Positions 44,085-55,349 of a stretch of 64,000 nucleotides of DNA are shown in pieces (position 1 is the stretch's first letter; each line of letters begins with the position of its first letter). The position numbers and the translations under genes are program-made. A model generated the notes under the pieces. The model was not told where the DNA came from. It ran no database searches and saw only the letters and a program-made list of their open reading frames with translations. The DNA comes from Corylus avellana (Eukaryota; Streptophyta; Magnoliopsida; Fagales; Betulaceae). The stretch covers positions 19,375,335 to 19,439,334 of the forward strand of contig NC_081545.1 in NCBI RefSeq assembly GCF_901000735.1. The letters run 5' to 3'.

Positions 44085-45675
44085 TTAGTCATCTCTAGGA
44101 TAGGTCAGCCTTGCCTGGTTATCATTCATACAGGCCCTGTAATACGGATGGTTTGGAATTACCAGTATGAACTGGTCACCTCTTGGTGGAAGTGTGTATC
44201 GATTGTTGCCCATTGGCCACAAATCCCTTGGACTTTGCTCAACTGTCCTTACGATCCTCAAAGGACGTGGACCCCTCAAGCGTCTATCACTTGAAATCTT
44301 GGATTGAGCCAAATCTGGTACAGTGAACTCCACTTCCTTATGCTCTGTAGGTGACAGCCAACACAGATGAAAAAACCTCTGATTAGATTGCCTCTGACCT
44401 TGATTAGAAGACTCACCCCTTCCCTAATTATATTTTTGGGAATTATAGTTTGAAAATCCTGCAATACTCTTGCCCCTCAAATTATCTTTCCAATGCTTTT
44501 GAAATGAGTTAAATCGAGGCTGTATTGAGTGAGAACAGGTCAAAAAAACTATCTTGAGGTCGAAAATGGTGGTAATTGTGGTACTGTTGAGCATAACTGG
44601 GTCGGATCCAACCGGAATTGGGCGGGCCAGGTCTTCGGGCGTGCCATGCGCTGCACAAGTCTGGCGTGTGGCAGGTTGAACACACGGGTTGGATCGGCGC
44701 TCTAGGTCGGATCGGATCTCCGGGTCAGATCGGGGCTCCGGGTCGCAATTCGGGTCTCGAGTTGGTTCTGATTTGATTGTGTTGGGCCGGAAATGGGCTT
44801 GACCTGATTGGGCTTGGGCTCTCAGTACTGATTTTCGAGCCGTGTGTTTCCACTTGGGCCCGGTTCGGGTCACTTCTTGGGTCGGGTTGTGAAAATCCGA
44901 AACAATGTCGTTTTTGGAATTATCCAAAACGATGTCGTGTCATTTTTTACGCGCCTATTTGAGAGTTTGAATTTTGGCGTCATTTTGGTGTGAAACGACG
45001 TCGTCCCTAATGGGACTATAGGCGTTCTCTGATGAGAACGAAATGGCGTCGTTTCGTTGGAAAGGAACGACGTCGTTTGGAGAATGTGGGGCGCACCCCC
45101 TTGGAGACGCCAAAACGGCATCGTTCCAATTAAATGGAACGGCGTCGTTTGGGTTTTTTGACTTAGGGGGTTTTATTTCCCCTTCCCTGTTGATCAAAAA
45201 GATGTAGTTTTGATCAACAATGGTTTCTTCTCCAGAAAAACTCCCGAAACAGTGATTTTTTCCAGAAAAAAATTTCATAATTATTTTCTAAAAAATCATA
45301 ATTATTTATTTCATCAACCCTAGAATTATTTTCTTCCCAAGAATTATTCCCTTCCCAAGAAGAACCAGAAATCGTACCTTTGGTTGGTGATGATTCGTCA
45401 ACAACGTCAAAACCCGAAGGAGGAGAATTTTGGCTTTGAAGATCCACTGAAGGAGACGCATCAAACGGAGTTGCAAAGAATTCCTCCCAGTATTTTTGTT
45501 CCAGAAAATAACATTTCTTCAAAGTTGGAAAATTTCGAGTAAATTTTGATCTACCAACAGTAACTTTATGAAGTTCTTCATGTGGGTTTGAGATTATCAA
45601 ATGTAAATTATAAAATGCCACAGAAGATGCCAAACCCAAACTTTGTCTGTTGATCATTTGCAAAATTTCCTTCAT
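44085..45675 (-). pseudogene. Extra copia frame upstream of gag, copy 2 (no LINE)
   Basis: Uninterrupted by the LINE, it starts MKEILQMINRQSLGLASSVA at 45675 and ends RLTYPRDD at 44085, about 525 codons. It has a frame slip near 44550, a TAG near 44427 where copy 1 has Trp, and slips in the NDAV repeat zone. Shared parts with copy 1 are HLIISNPHEEL, EFFATPFDASPSVDLQSQ, the ND-x-V repeats, and the conserved C-terminal DLWPMGNNRYTLPPRG. A Pro/Arg/Asp-rich part (DPEPRSDPEIRSDLERRSN) lies in the middle. No known domain. Confidence 0.6.
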
Positions 45676-45735
45676 ATACTCCCTGTTTTCTTCATCAGAA
45701 TTTGTTTTTTCTTCTTTGTCTTCTATTACCTTAAC

Positions 45736-45747
45736 GCTCTGATACCA
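45736..45747 (-). other. Primer-binding site of copia copy 2
   Basis: Minus-strand TGGTATCAGAGC, a perfect complement to the plant initiator-methionine tRNA 3' end, one base from the LTR. Confidence 0.88.
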
Positions 45748-45748
45748 C

Positions 45749-46009
45749 TGTTAGAACAATATGAACGTATGATCTTGTTTGTAGGAATCTCTCGTTAGGG
45801 TGGATATCCAATGGAGGACAAAAACAACGTGATAATGAGAGAATGAAAATTTACGTACGTTCTTCTCATTATCAAACTCTATTTACAGAGTTAGAATATG
45901 ACTTTTCTTCAAGAGTCACACCTGGTCACTTTATCATAACCTTCATGGAAGGTTGTGATTGGTTATGGGAATGATCACACTAATTATGGTGTGATCACCC
46001 TTTAAATCA
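45749..46009 (-). repeat. Copia copy 2 5' LTR (261 bp)
   Basis: Begins TGTTAGAACAATATGAACG on the plus strand and ends TTTAAATCA. This is the best copy for defining the LTR edges, because its outer end adjoins an intact primer site. Confidence 0.85.
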
Positions 46010-46204
46010 TCAGAAGATGTGATGCCATGAGGGAGAAAATAAATTTTAGACGGACGGAAGATTTTTGTAGTTAACGGTGGTTTATGTACATTAGAGTATT
46101 AAAAAAAAAAAAAATTGTGAGAAGCACATGTTTGAGGACACACGTCAAATTTAGAAATTAGATTAGAGAAAATTCCTCCAACCTAGTTTGGAAGAAAACT
46201 TTGT

Positions 46205-46760
46205 CATATATATATATATATGGGTTTTTAAGTAACATATTGACACATAGTTCTGGATTGTATATACTACGAATTTTTCTATATATTGTTTTATATAATA
46301 CCAATTTTTTTTATTTTTTTTTTTTTATTTTTTTTTTTATTTTTATGTTTGAACTCGATCGGCTTTTATATATATGGGTTTTTAAGTTACATATTGACAC
46401 ATAGTTCTTGATTGTATATACTACGAATTTTTCTATATATGGTTTTATATACTACTATTTTTTTATTTTTTATATATGGATTTTTTTAAAATCTTATATA
46501 TGGATTATTTATTTATTTATTTTTTATTTTTTATTTTTAATGTATACGAGATTTTAAAGAGTTTTTAAGTAACTTATTAACACATATAATCCCTTAAAAA
46601 AAAAAAAAAAAAAAACACATATAACTCTTGGTTCTATATATGGGTTCTTAAGTAAACAGATTAAATAGGCCGGTTCAGTTAAAAAAGAGAGTTAAAGACA
46701 CTTAATTAAAAAAAAAAAAAAAAAAGAAAAAAAGAAAAAAGAAAAAACAGTTCAATGACA
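46205..46760. repeat. Tandem AT-rich repeats, unit 2
   Basis: Counterpart of 31665-31990 with longer A and T runs and fewer TA units. No gene. Confidence 0.65.
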
Positions 46761-46929
46761 TAAAATGATGAATTTAGGATACATGTTGCAATTTTAGGCC
46801 ATCTCTAAGCCTAGAATTCCGCTATATATATATATATTTGTGTGGCTTTTTTTGTAATTACATTGTGCCTATGAGACTAACCAGTTAATGAACCTAGCTC
46901 TAATTGGAAGGGAGTGTTACAGCCTATAT

Positions 46930-47118
46930 ACTATTATAGAGAATGTTATGTGCTCTTATAGTATTTTCTTAGTGTCCTCCTAGTTGTAGATGAATATTCT
47001 TTTCTAAAAAGTTAAAAAAGAAACTGATATTTATTTCTCTCACCTAATTTTTAGAAAATAGTATTCACATACGACTAGAAGAACACTATGAGAGGACTAA
47101 GGGAACACCTACCATTTC
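46930..47118. mobile_element. Foldback MITE, family A copy 3 (unit 2)
   Basis: Same arms as 32384-32563 with a few substitutions. Confidence 0.7.
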
Positions 47119-47128
47119 CCATACTATA

Positions 47129-47957
47129 TATATATATATTGTAATGACCCAGGGAAAAGCGCTAGCCACATCTGCGCTATTACCTCAAAAGGACTAGTCA
47201 ATTTAGAGATTCCTTAGAATTCATTATAAAGCCCAGTTTCACCTAGTAACTAGGCAATGTGGGACTTAGCACCCATGACTATCACTATAAACTACCCACT
47301 CAATGTGGGCTTCTTCTCATCTTCCCAATATGGGACCGGGGTGTTACAAACTCCCCCTCTTAAATTCCTGACGTCCTCGTCAGGCAGTGCTCCAATACCA
47401 CATGACCTGGCGTTACTAGGTGGCTTTGATACCATTTGTAATGACCCAGGGAAAAGCGCTAGCCACATCTGCGCTATTACCTCAAAAGGACTAGTCAATT
47501 TAGAGATTCCCTAGAATTCATTATAAAGCCCAGTTTCACCTAGTAACTAGGCAATGTGGGACTTAGCACCCATGACTATCACTATAAACTACCCACTCAA
47601 TGTGGGCTTCTTCTCATCTTCCCAATATGGGACCGGGGTGTTACATATATATATTTTAAGCAAAAAGGGGTAGGCTATGGAGACCAATTGTGGTAATTCT
47701 ACCTGAACGTAACCATAGTAACACCCACCCGTTGAGAGTCGCATAGGAGGGGTCTCGACGGTAGGAACTGCAGTCACTCTTTCAAGTCTGACTGAGTTAT
47801 AGTCTGACACAACTCTACCATGGCATCAATGAGAATCAAATGCAACTAATACTAATCAAGTATATGTGTGAATTTTTCATTACGGAGATTTGAACTCACG
47901 CTCTACTATATGCCCCAACCATTTGAGATTTTTTTTGGGCTATTGAACCACGTGGTC
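47129..47957 (-). mobile_element. SINE copy 2, interrupted by a TRIM
   Basis: The SINE body runs from about 47651 to 47957 and its tail is split by the TRIM at 47140-47645. Flanking CCATACTAT and CCATACTATT (47119 and 47958) mark the original SINE target duplication. Confidence 0.8.
47140..47645 (-). mobile_element. Young TRIM retrotransposon, family T, only in unit 2
   Basis: Terminal repeats at 47140-47348 and 47437-47645 are each 209 bp and differ at one base by my reading (CCTTAG against CCCTAG). Both start TGTAATGACCCAGGG and end GGTGTTACA. The minus-strand primer site TGGTATCAAAGCCA adjoins the right repeat and the purine tract AAGAGGGGGAGTT adjoins the left. The flank TATAT is duplicated on both sides. 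The 88-bp interior encodes nothing, so mobility depends on another element's proteins. Confidence 0.93.
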
Positions 47958-48128
47958 CCATACTATTATATGTGTAAAATCTAATTTAGACAATAAAATG
48001 TATTTAAAACAGAGAGGATCCAGGTCCTTCCTAGCCCCACTAAACTCATACTATTTAGATTTGATGACAATTTCATACTCTTTGTTGTTTTGCTATTGTT
48101 AGCTAACAAAACAAACTAGCTTGTCAAA

Positions 48129-49023
48129 TAGGGGTGTCAACCCGGTCCAGTTTTGGCCAAAATTGGGAACCGGAACCGGGATACCATAGTTCTCGGTTTT
48201 GAGAAACCGGAACCGGAACTGAGACCTCGGTTAACCGGGGTCCCGGTTTTACTCAGTCCAGTAACCGATTTTTTAAGAAAATTGTTTTTTTGGCTTATTT
48301 TAGGTACTGGGCCTAAAATATGACCTATTTTTTTCTTTTTTTCTTTTTTTTTTTCATAAGTTGGCTCATTTTTTAAAAAAAGTCTATTAGTCTTTTTGTC
48401 TAAATTAAAGGAGCTTTGTTGTAATTGTTCCAAATAATTATTACAACAATAAATATAAACTACCAACAATAAATACTTTGTATATATTCAAACAGTATAT
48501 TTCACTGTGAGCTTAAGAAATTGTAAAAACCAAACTTTAAAAGAAAAGCATCAAATAAGTGATCCAATTGACCAAATTTCCAAATGCTTAAGACCCCAAC
48601 ATCAGAAAATAAACAACTACTACAATCAACCTAATAAACCCAACATCAGAATTCCATCAAATCTTGTTTAGATGTTAATATTATAAACTAAAGTAACAAT
48701 ATATATAAATATTACAACAATAAATATAAACTACCAACAATAAATATATATGTATATAAATATTCAAACAATATATTTTTTTGTTTTCCATTTTTCCTAC
48801 TCTCCAAACTGACTGTCTGAAAATTTTAACTTAGCATAATAATATATATATTAATATATAAATATTATTAAATAAAATGGAAACCCGGTTCTCGGTTTCT
48901 CAGTAAAAACCGAGTACCAAAAACTGGGTACCGGAACTAGGATACTCGGTTTTTGGACTTTTCAAACCGGATCCCCAATTTTTCGGTTCCGATTCCGATT
49001 TCCGGTAATTTTTTACACCCCTA
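48129..49023. mobile_element. Non-autonomous hAT-like element, unit 2
   Basis: Ends TAGGGGTGTCAA and TTTACACCCCTA are better preserved than in unit 1. The target duplication is TTGTCAAA/TTGTCAAG at 48121-48128 and 49024-49031. Confidence 0.83.
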
Positions 49024-49031
49024 TTGTCAAG

Positions 49032-49263
49032 AAAGAATTTTGCTGGTCCCACTAGTACGTATGGGCATAACATAACTTGTGTGTAACTCTCTCTCCTTTT
49101 ATAGCAATCTACGAAAAATAGCAAAGGAAGCAAGGACATCACAAACCGCAGCCTTTCAACTACCAACCACAACCAAACAATATCAAACGGCATCCACACA
49201 CTCCCACTCCCACTCCCACTCCCACTGTAGAACCAGGAGGAACGGCCAGCAGAAAAACTCGTA
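49032..49263 (+). promoter_or_regulatory. Promoter and 5' leader of PPR gene copy 2
   Basis: Counterpart of 33980-34202 with TTTTATAGC near 49097 and a longer CCCACT repeat (about 49199-49225). Confidence 0.4.
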
Positions 49264-51786
49264 ATGGCCTCTTCTTCTGCTCTTCCTCTCCCGCTGTCCT
49301 CCACTCCCTCTCCTCCCACTCATCTCCCCAACACCAACACCAGCACCCGCTCTTCCCCAACCATCTCGCCTTCAATGCTAAAGCCCATCAAAGCCCCCAC
49401 CCTTCGCGCCCGCCTTAGCAAACTCTGTCAAGAAGGCCAACCCCATCTTGCCCGCCAACTGCTCGACACGATTCCCAAACCAACCACTGTTCTCTGGAAC
49501 GCAGTCATTATTGGCTTTATCTGTAACAACATGCCCGAGGAAGCTCTTTTTCTCTACGGCCGGATGAAGAATTCATCTCTGGCTACCAAATGTGATTCCT
49601 ACACTTACTCTTCTACTCTCAAAGCCTGCGCTGAAACACGCAACTTAAGGCTTGGTAAAGCCGTACATTGCCATTTTATTCGGTGCCAATCGAATCCCAG
49701 TAGGATTGTATATAATTCGCTTTTGAATATGTACTGTATGTGTTTGAGCACACTCGATGACGACACGGTTTACTGTATTGGTTCTGATTCTCCAAAGAAT
49801 GATTTGGTACATAAAGTGTTTGATACAATGCGCAAGAGAAATGTAATTGCTTGGAATACTATGGTGTCATGGTATGTAAGGACGGAGCAAAATGTGGAAG
49901 CATTTAAGCAATTTAGGATGATGATAGAAATGGGAATAAAGCCGAGTGGTGTGAGCTTCGTAAATGTCTTTCCGGCTATTTGGAAGCTTGGGGACTTTAA
50001 GAATGCGAATATTCTCTATGGAATGCTCCTTAAGTTGGGAAGTGAATATGTCAATGACTTGTTTGTTGTGAGTTCAGCTATATTCATGTATTCTGAGCTT
50101 GGTTTCCTTGATATGGCTAAAAAGATATTTGATTGTTGTTTGGAGAAAAATACAGAAGTTTGGAACACGATGATTGGTGGGTATGTTCAGAATAACTGTC
50201 CCGTTGAAGGAATCGGTGTCTTCCTTCAAGCCATAGAATCAGAACACACTGTTCTAGATGATGTAACTTTTCTTTCAGCTTTGACTGCAGTTTCACAGTT
50301 GCAGCACTTGGAATTGGCTCAACAGCTACACGCTTTTATACTTAAGAATTTATCAGTGTTGCCTGTTATTATACTGAATGCAATTATTGTCATGTATTCA
50401 AGGTGCAACTCTGTTGAGACCTCATTCAAAATTTTTCATAAGATGCTGGAAAGGGATGTTGTTTCATGGAATACTATGGTTTCTGCTCTTGTACAGAATG
50501 GTTTAGATGATGAGGGGTTGATGCTCGTCTATGAGATGCAGAAGCAAGGGTTCATGATTGATTATATAACAGTGACAGCTCTTCTTTCAGCAGCATCAAA
50601 TCTCAGAAACTGGGATATCGGGAAGCAGATCCATGCTTATCTAATCAGGCATGAAATACAATTTGAGGGAATGGAGAGTTATCTGATAGACATGTATGCT
50701 AAATCTGGTTTAGTTAGGACTGCACAATTACTGTTTGAGAAAACCCTTACCCGTGATAGAGACCAGGCCACGTGGAATGCTATGATTGCTGGGTACACAC
50801 AAAATGGTCTCACTGAACAAGCTTTTGTTGTCTTTAGGAAGATGCTCGGGCAGAATGTAATACCCAATGCTGTAACGATAGCATCAGTTCTCCCAGCTTG
50901 TAATCCAATGGGAAGAATAGATTTGGGGAAGCAGCTCCATGGATTCTGTGTACGCCATTATCTAGACCAAAATGTCTATGTGGGAACTAGTTTAGTTGAT
51001 ATGTATTCCAAATCTGGTTCAGTCACTTACGCTGAAAATGTGTTTATTACCACACCTGAGAAGAATTCTATCACATGCACCACAATGATATTGAGCTATG
51101 GTCAGCATGGGATGGTTGAGAGAGCTCTCTCTTTGTTTCACTCAATGCAGGGATCTGGTATTAAACCTGATGCCATTACCTTTGTTGCGGTCATGTCTGC
51201 TTGCAGTTATGCTGGTTTGGTTGGTGAAGGTCTTAAAATATTTGAGTCCATGGAAAAAGAATATAATATTCAGCCATCAACTGAGCACTATTGTTGTATT
51301 GCTGACATGTTAGGGAGAGTTGGAAGGGTTGTTGAAGCCTACGAGTTTGTTAAAGGATTGGGTGAGGAGGCAAATGTGCTAGAAATTTGGGGATCACTTC
51401 TTGGGGCTTGCAGAATTCACAAACAGTTTGAATTGGGAAGAGTTGTTGCTGAGAAGTTGCTTGAAATGGAGACTGTAAATGGCATGACGGGCTACCATGT
51501 TTTAGCCTCAAATATGTATGCAGAGGAAGGAAACTGGGAAGATGTTAATAAATTGAGGAAACAAATGTGGGAAAAAGGTTTGAGGAAGGAGACCGGATAT
51601 AGTTGGATTGAGACTGCTGGATTTGTGAACAGTTTTGTGTCTAGAGATAGAAAGCACCCTCAGTGTGATGAGATATATAATATTTTAAAAAGTTTGGCTA
51701 TGGAGATGAAAGATGCTGGTTATAGACCTTGTCTTGCTTCCAATGCAGATGGGATCTCGGAATTTGTTGACATCTTTGGAATATAA
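49264..51786 (+). CDS. AEF1: PPR editing factor, E+ type (AEF1/MPR25-like), copy 2
   Basis: 840 residues with the same start, stop and layout as the gene at 34203: Ser/Thr/Pro-rich transit peptide, PLS PPR repeats, E and E+ motifs, no DYW. Reading the two frames side by side I count 18 base differences. Eight change residues: Arg to Lys, Lys to Glu, His to Arg, Phe to Val, Glu to Gly, Asn to Thr, Gln to Leu and Asp to Asn (copy 1 to copy 2). No stop or indel occurs in either. This could be the second allele of the same gene placed in tandem by the assembly, or a very recent duplicate. Predicted role as for copy 1. Confidence 0.85.
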   Translation: MASSSALPLPLSSTPSPPTHLPNTNTSTRSSPTISPSMLKPIKAPTLRARLSKLCQEGQPHLARQLLDTIPKPTTVLWNAVIIGFICNNMPEEALFLYGRMKNSSLATKCDSYTYSSTLKACAETRNLRLGKAVHCHFIRCQSNPSRIVYNSLLNMYCMCLSTLDDDTVYCIGSDSPKNDLVHKVFDTMRKRNVIAWNTMVSWYVRTEQNVEAFKQFRMMIEMGIKPSGVSFVNVFPAIWKLGDFKNANILYGMLLKLGSEYVNDLFVVSSAIFMYSELGFLDMAKKIFDCCLEKNTEVWNTMIGGYVQNNCPVEGIGVFLQAIESEHTVLDDVTFLSALTAVSQLQHLELAQQLHAFILKNLSVLPVIILNAIIVMYSRCNSVETSFKIFHKMLERDVVSWNTMVSALVQNGLDDEGLMLVYEMQKQGFMIDYITVTALLSAASNLRNWDIGKQIHAYLIRHEIQFEGMESYLIDMYAKSGLVRTAQLLFEKTLTRDRDQATWNAMIAGYTQNGLTEQAFVVFRKMLGQNVIPNAVTIASVLPACNPMGRIDLGKQLHGFCVRHYLDQNVYVGTSLVDMYSKSGSVTYAENVFITTPEKNSITCTTMILSYGQHGMVERALSLFHSMQGSGIKPDAITFVAVMSACSYAGLVGEGLKIFESMEKEYNIQPSTEHYCCIADMLGRVGRVVEAYEFVKGLGEEANVLEIWGSLLGACRIHKQFELGRVVAEKLLEMETVNGMTGYHVLASNMYAEEGNWEDVNKLRKQMWEKGLRKETGYSWIETAGFVNSFVSRDRKHPQCDEIYNILKSLAMEMKDAGYRPCLASNADGISEFVDIFGI

Positions 51787-52240
51787 AAGGAAACATACTA
51801 CTTCATGGTTTACTGAACTGGAGGCAGCTAGCTAGAGGCTACTGGATTGGTCAATGTCTATTGAGTCACTTGGGTTGTGCTTATGATTGATTTTAACTTC
51901 ATGGTATGTTTAGTTTTTCCAATTATGACAGAATTGGAGCTCTGCTGGTTTGCTGGGCTCTCTGAAGCAGATTGTGCAAGGTGCTGTGCAAGCCTGTTGA
52001 TATGGTATCGTGGTGAACTTGAGCAGTAGGGATTAATCTGGCTGGGTTGGATAAGCTACCTTGAACCAACTAAAATAGAAAATATCCCCAAGGTAAGTCA
52101 TCGTTTGTATTGCTGCTTGCCTGCAGGCCCTATGTTCAGTTATCTCATTATCTTCTTGGGAACACCTTGCATAATTAATCTTTGTCTTCTGATGCTGTGT
52201 AAATTTTCCTTGAATGTTTTGAATATGCTTATACTTATTG
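51787..52240 (+). other. 3' region of PPR gene copy 2
   Basis: Counterpart of 36726-37175; no gene seen. Confidence 0.35.
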
Positions 52241-52523
52241 TGTTAAAGTAATGATTAAGTGATTAAATTTATCCCTTCCTATCAGCTTAAGCTTTTAGGA
52301 CAAGTGATAATTTAACCATGGTATCAGAACCAAAGGTCCTGAAATCAAACTTTGACTCTATTAATTCACCCCCATCTAAATTAAATATTCTACGTGTTGT
52401 GCCTCACCTATTAAAATGGAGTTTGAGCCTACATGTGAGGGAGGGTGTTAAAGTAACGATTAAGTGATTAAATTTACTTCTTCCTATCAGCTTAAGCTTT
52501 TGGGACAAGGGATAATTTAACCC
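52241..52523 (+). mobile_element. Very small LTR element, unit 2
   Basis: Direct repeats 52241-52318 and 52446-52523 of 78 bp each, with primer site TGGTATCAGAACCA and purine tract GTGAGGGAGGG. Same position as 37176-37458. Confidence 0.85.
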
Positions 52524-53214
52524 TCCTTTGTATGCAAGAAATGTTGTTTCCTACTACTAACTTTATGAAACACAAATATACATTATGGAGCCTAAATTTT
52601 GGGTGAAAATTGTGAAGCAATTGGATATATCTTTTGAAGTTTTCTTAATTGTCAAAACCAGTTGGGTTTCACAATATATAAGAATTACTTTATTTTTCAT
52701 GATATTTTCTTCTCAAATTCAAAAAACAGGAAAAGGAAAAAGATATTCTTCTCATAGCTTAAAAATTATTTGGCATTATAAAACAGGGAAAAAAAAAGTT
52801 TGGTAAAGGGGAAAGTAGGACCATATACATCAAGAAAATGGGAAACAAGGCTGTGGAAGGTAAAAAACTATTTGATTTAGAAGAACTAGTTTTCAAATAT
52901 TTTCACCATTCAAAATTCTTACTTAAAGCCATAAGTTGATACAGAATACATGATGATAAAATTAACTACTTAATATCTCTACATTTTCTTTTTACTTGCC
53001 TTATCTTGTAGCTTTGAACATTCTCAGTATCTTAGAATTGATATGAATAATGTTCTTCAATTTCAAGGGAATACTATGTTACTTGCGTGGTGGTCATAAC
53101 TAGCCACAATTTTGGGAATCAATTTTCCTTGTTGTGAAGATCAATATCAGTTGCTAGCTAGGTAAATGGTTATTTGCGGTTTGGAGGAACATCAGCATTT
53201 TTGTAGAACAAGGG
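52524..53214. other. Spacer, no gene seen
   Basis: Counterpart of 37459-38149. Confidence 0.4.
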
Positions 53215-53830
53215 GAGACTTGGGGCAAGTGGACTTTAGCAGAGGTGAGAGGATCCTATGGTGGGAGTTTGTGAAAGAGCATCAGGGATGTGTGAGAATC
53301 TTTTTCTTGGTTGTTTTAATATAAGGGATAGCAGTAAGGTGCAGTTCTGGTAGGATATTTGGCATGGTGACATTGTGTTGAAGGATAGATTTTGATAGCG
53401 GTGGATAACAAATATTGAGTTGCATCACAATTTGGAATAACACATTTTTCAGATCTCTGAGAGAGTGGGAGCTTGAGTCAATAAACATGTTCCTGGAGCT
53501 ATTATATGCTAATAATCTTCTATTTGGTATGGAGAAGATAATAGTGTTGGAGGGTTTCTAAAAATGGAAGGTTCAAGGTTTTGTTCTTTTGATAAGGCTC
53601 ATGGACGGTTGTTAGTAGTTGATTTTCCATAAAAGAATATTTGGTGTGCCTAGGTGCCTATAGAAGTATCATTCTTTGGATGCACAGCTGCTTTTGTGTA
53701 AAATATTGACCATTGAGAAGTTGAGGAAAAGGGGAAAAGGGGAAAAGTTATTGTGGATAGATGTCACATATGCAAGAGTTGTGGTGAGATGGTGGCTCAT
53801 ATCCTCTTTTACATTGCCATTTGGCCAAAG
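53215..53830 (+). pseudogene. Decayed LINE ORF2 fragment, unit 2
   Basis: The counterpart of 38150-38790. The frame 53676-53930 starts MDAQLLLCKILTIEKLRKRG and then slips after a 9-bp GGGGAAAAG duplication. It carries the zf-RVT-like Cys/His block near 53765-53800. Dead. Confidence 0.7.
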
Positions 53831-54668
53831 AATTGAGACTGATAGCCTTAATATATTTGGAATGCATATGATGCCTCCGACCGTGATAGATGCGGTTGCA
53901 AATGTTGGAAAGGAAGTTTATTCATCATAAAAAAGTTAAGACTCGGGGGAAAATTCTTCTTTGCATTTTGTGGATAATTTCACTGGAGAGGAGTCATCGT
54001 ACCTTTAGTGATGTAGAGCTGAGTGGGAACTTGCTTAAATGCATTTTCTTGTGTTTTCTTTGACTGGCTGCATGCCTTGGAAAATATGGAATCTTTTTCG
54101 AATTTCATTGCTCTTTTGAATTTGCAACTGTAACTTGCTTAGAGGATCATTATAATCATCTTCTGTGTTCCACTATCTTTTAATAAAATCTTTATTCCTT
54201 ATATATCACAGAGAGAATGAGCAAGCCTTTTTCAGCCAATGGTCAAAAGCTCCACATCTATGTTCAGAAGTGTTAGTACTTGCACTTTCCCCAACTTCTG
54301 CACCTGTGGCACATGTGTTGTAGTTTCCACCGGGATACCATGAACACAGGGTCCATGTCATCCTCTGACCCTTCTGTCTGCTTCTACTATGGAGCTTCAT
54401 ATTTTTTCATTAAGTCGCAGGAAGGCTTCTAGGTAAATTACAAATGGTCATATCAATGCCTGGTTTACTAAATGTTTATATTTCATCTCTTCACTTTTTT
54501 CTTTTTTCCTATGTGCTTTGTTTATTTTAAGCTATAACAATTTCTTTTTAGTGAAATCAAAATAATAAAAACAAGGCATAAGCAAAGATGAAAAGAAATT
54601 TAGTAACAACATAGTTCTCTATTTTGACAATGAAGCTGGGAAATTTGGATGATAGAGGAAGTTAAGAT

Positions 54669-55347
54669 TGTAACGACATAAGGGAAAGCATTGATCACAT
54701 CTGCACTATAACTCCAAAAGGACTTGTCAAGTTCTAATTGGTGCTCTCTAGAATCACTGATAAAGCCTAGCCCCACATAGTAAGGAACCAATGTAGGGCT
54801 TCAATACCCATAAACTCTTTTATAATCCATCCACTCCATGTGGGCAATTCATCTTCCCAAATTGGGATTAACTTTCAACGGTGTCACAATTTTTTCCACT
54901 CAAATCCCCGACATCCTTGTCAAGGTCTATGTCATGAATTGCCTTAGCGCCACATGGCGTTACTAGGTTATTCTAATACCATGTTAACTCACTACTTATC
55001 CTAAAAGCTTAAGTTGATAGGAAATTGTGAATTTAATCATTTAATTAATACTTCAACACTTCCTTTCACGTAGTCTCAAACTCCCACTCAATACCTAAGG
55101 CCTAATACGTGGAATATTTAATTGAAATAAAGGTAAACTATGAAGTAAGGGTTAGAATTCAGGACCTCAACACTGATACCATTTGTAACAACTTAAGGAA
55201 AAGCATTAGTCACATTTTCACTATCACTCTAAATTGATTATTCAAGTTATAATTGAAGCTTCCTAGAATCACTTACAAAACCCTTCCACCCACTCTATGT
55301 GGGCAATTCATCTTCTCAATGTGGGACTAACGTTTTGAGGTGTCACA
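54669..55347 (-). mobile_element. TRIM-like element, related family, complete copy
   Basis: Terminal repeats 54669-54888 (220 bp) and 55184-55347 (164 bp, internal deletion) start TGTAACGAC or TGTAACAAC and end GGTGTCACA. The interior ends CTGATACCATT, giving minus-strand primer site TGGTATCAG. Flanks AAGAT and ATGAT are a 5-bp target duplication with one mismatch. The repeats have diverged strongly, so it is old. Confidence 0.78.
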
Positions 55348-55349
55348 AT

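Larger units (their letters stand above)
40312..55276 (+). repeat. Second copy (unit 2) of the 19843-40211 block
   Basis: Base 40312 corresponds to 19843 and base 55276 to 40211, same orientation. Without the LINE (5843 bp with one duplication) unit 1 is about 14526 bp. Without the TRIM (511 bp) unit 2 is about 14454 bp. Content and order match throughout: copia, foldback arm, MITE, SINE, hAT-like element, PPR gene, small LTR element, LINE debris, TRIM-like element. Confidence 0.95.
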
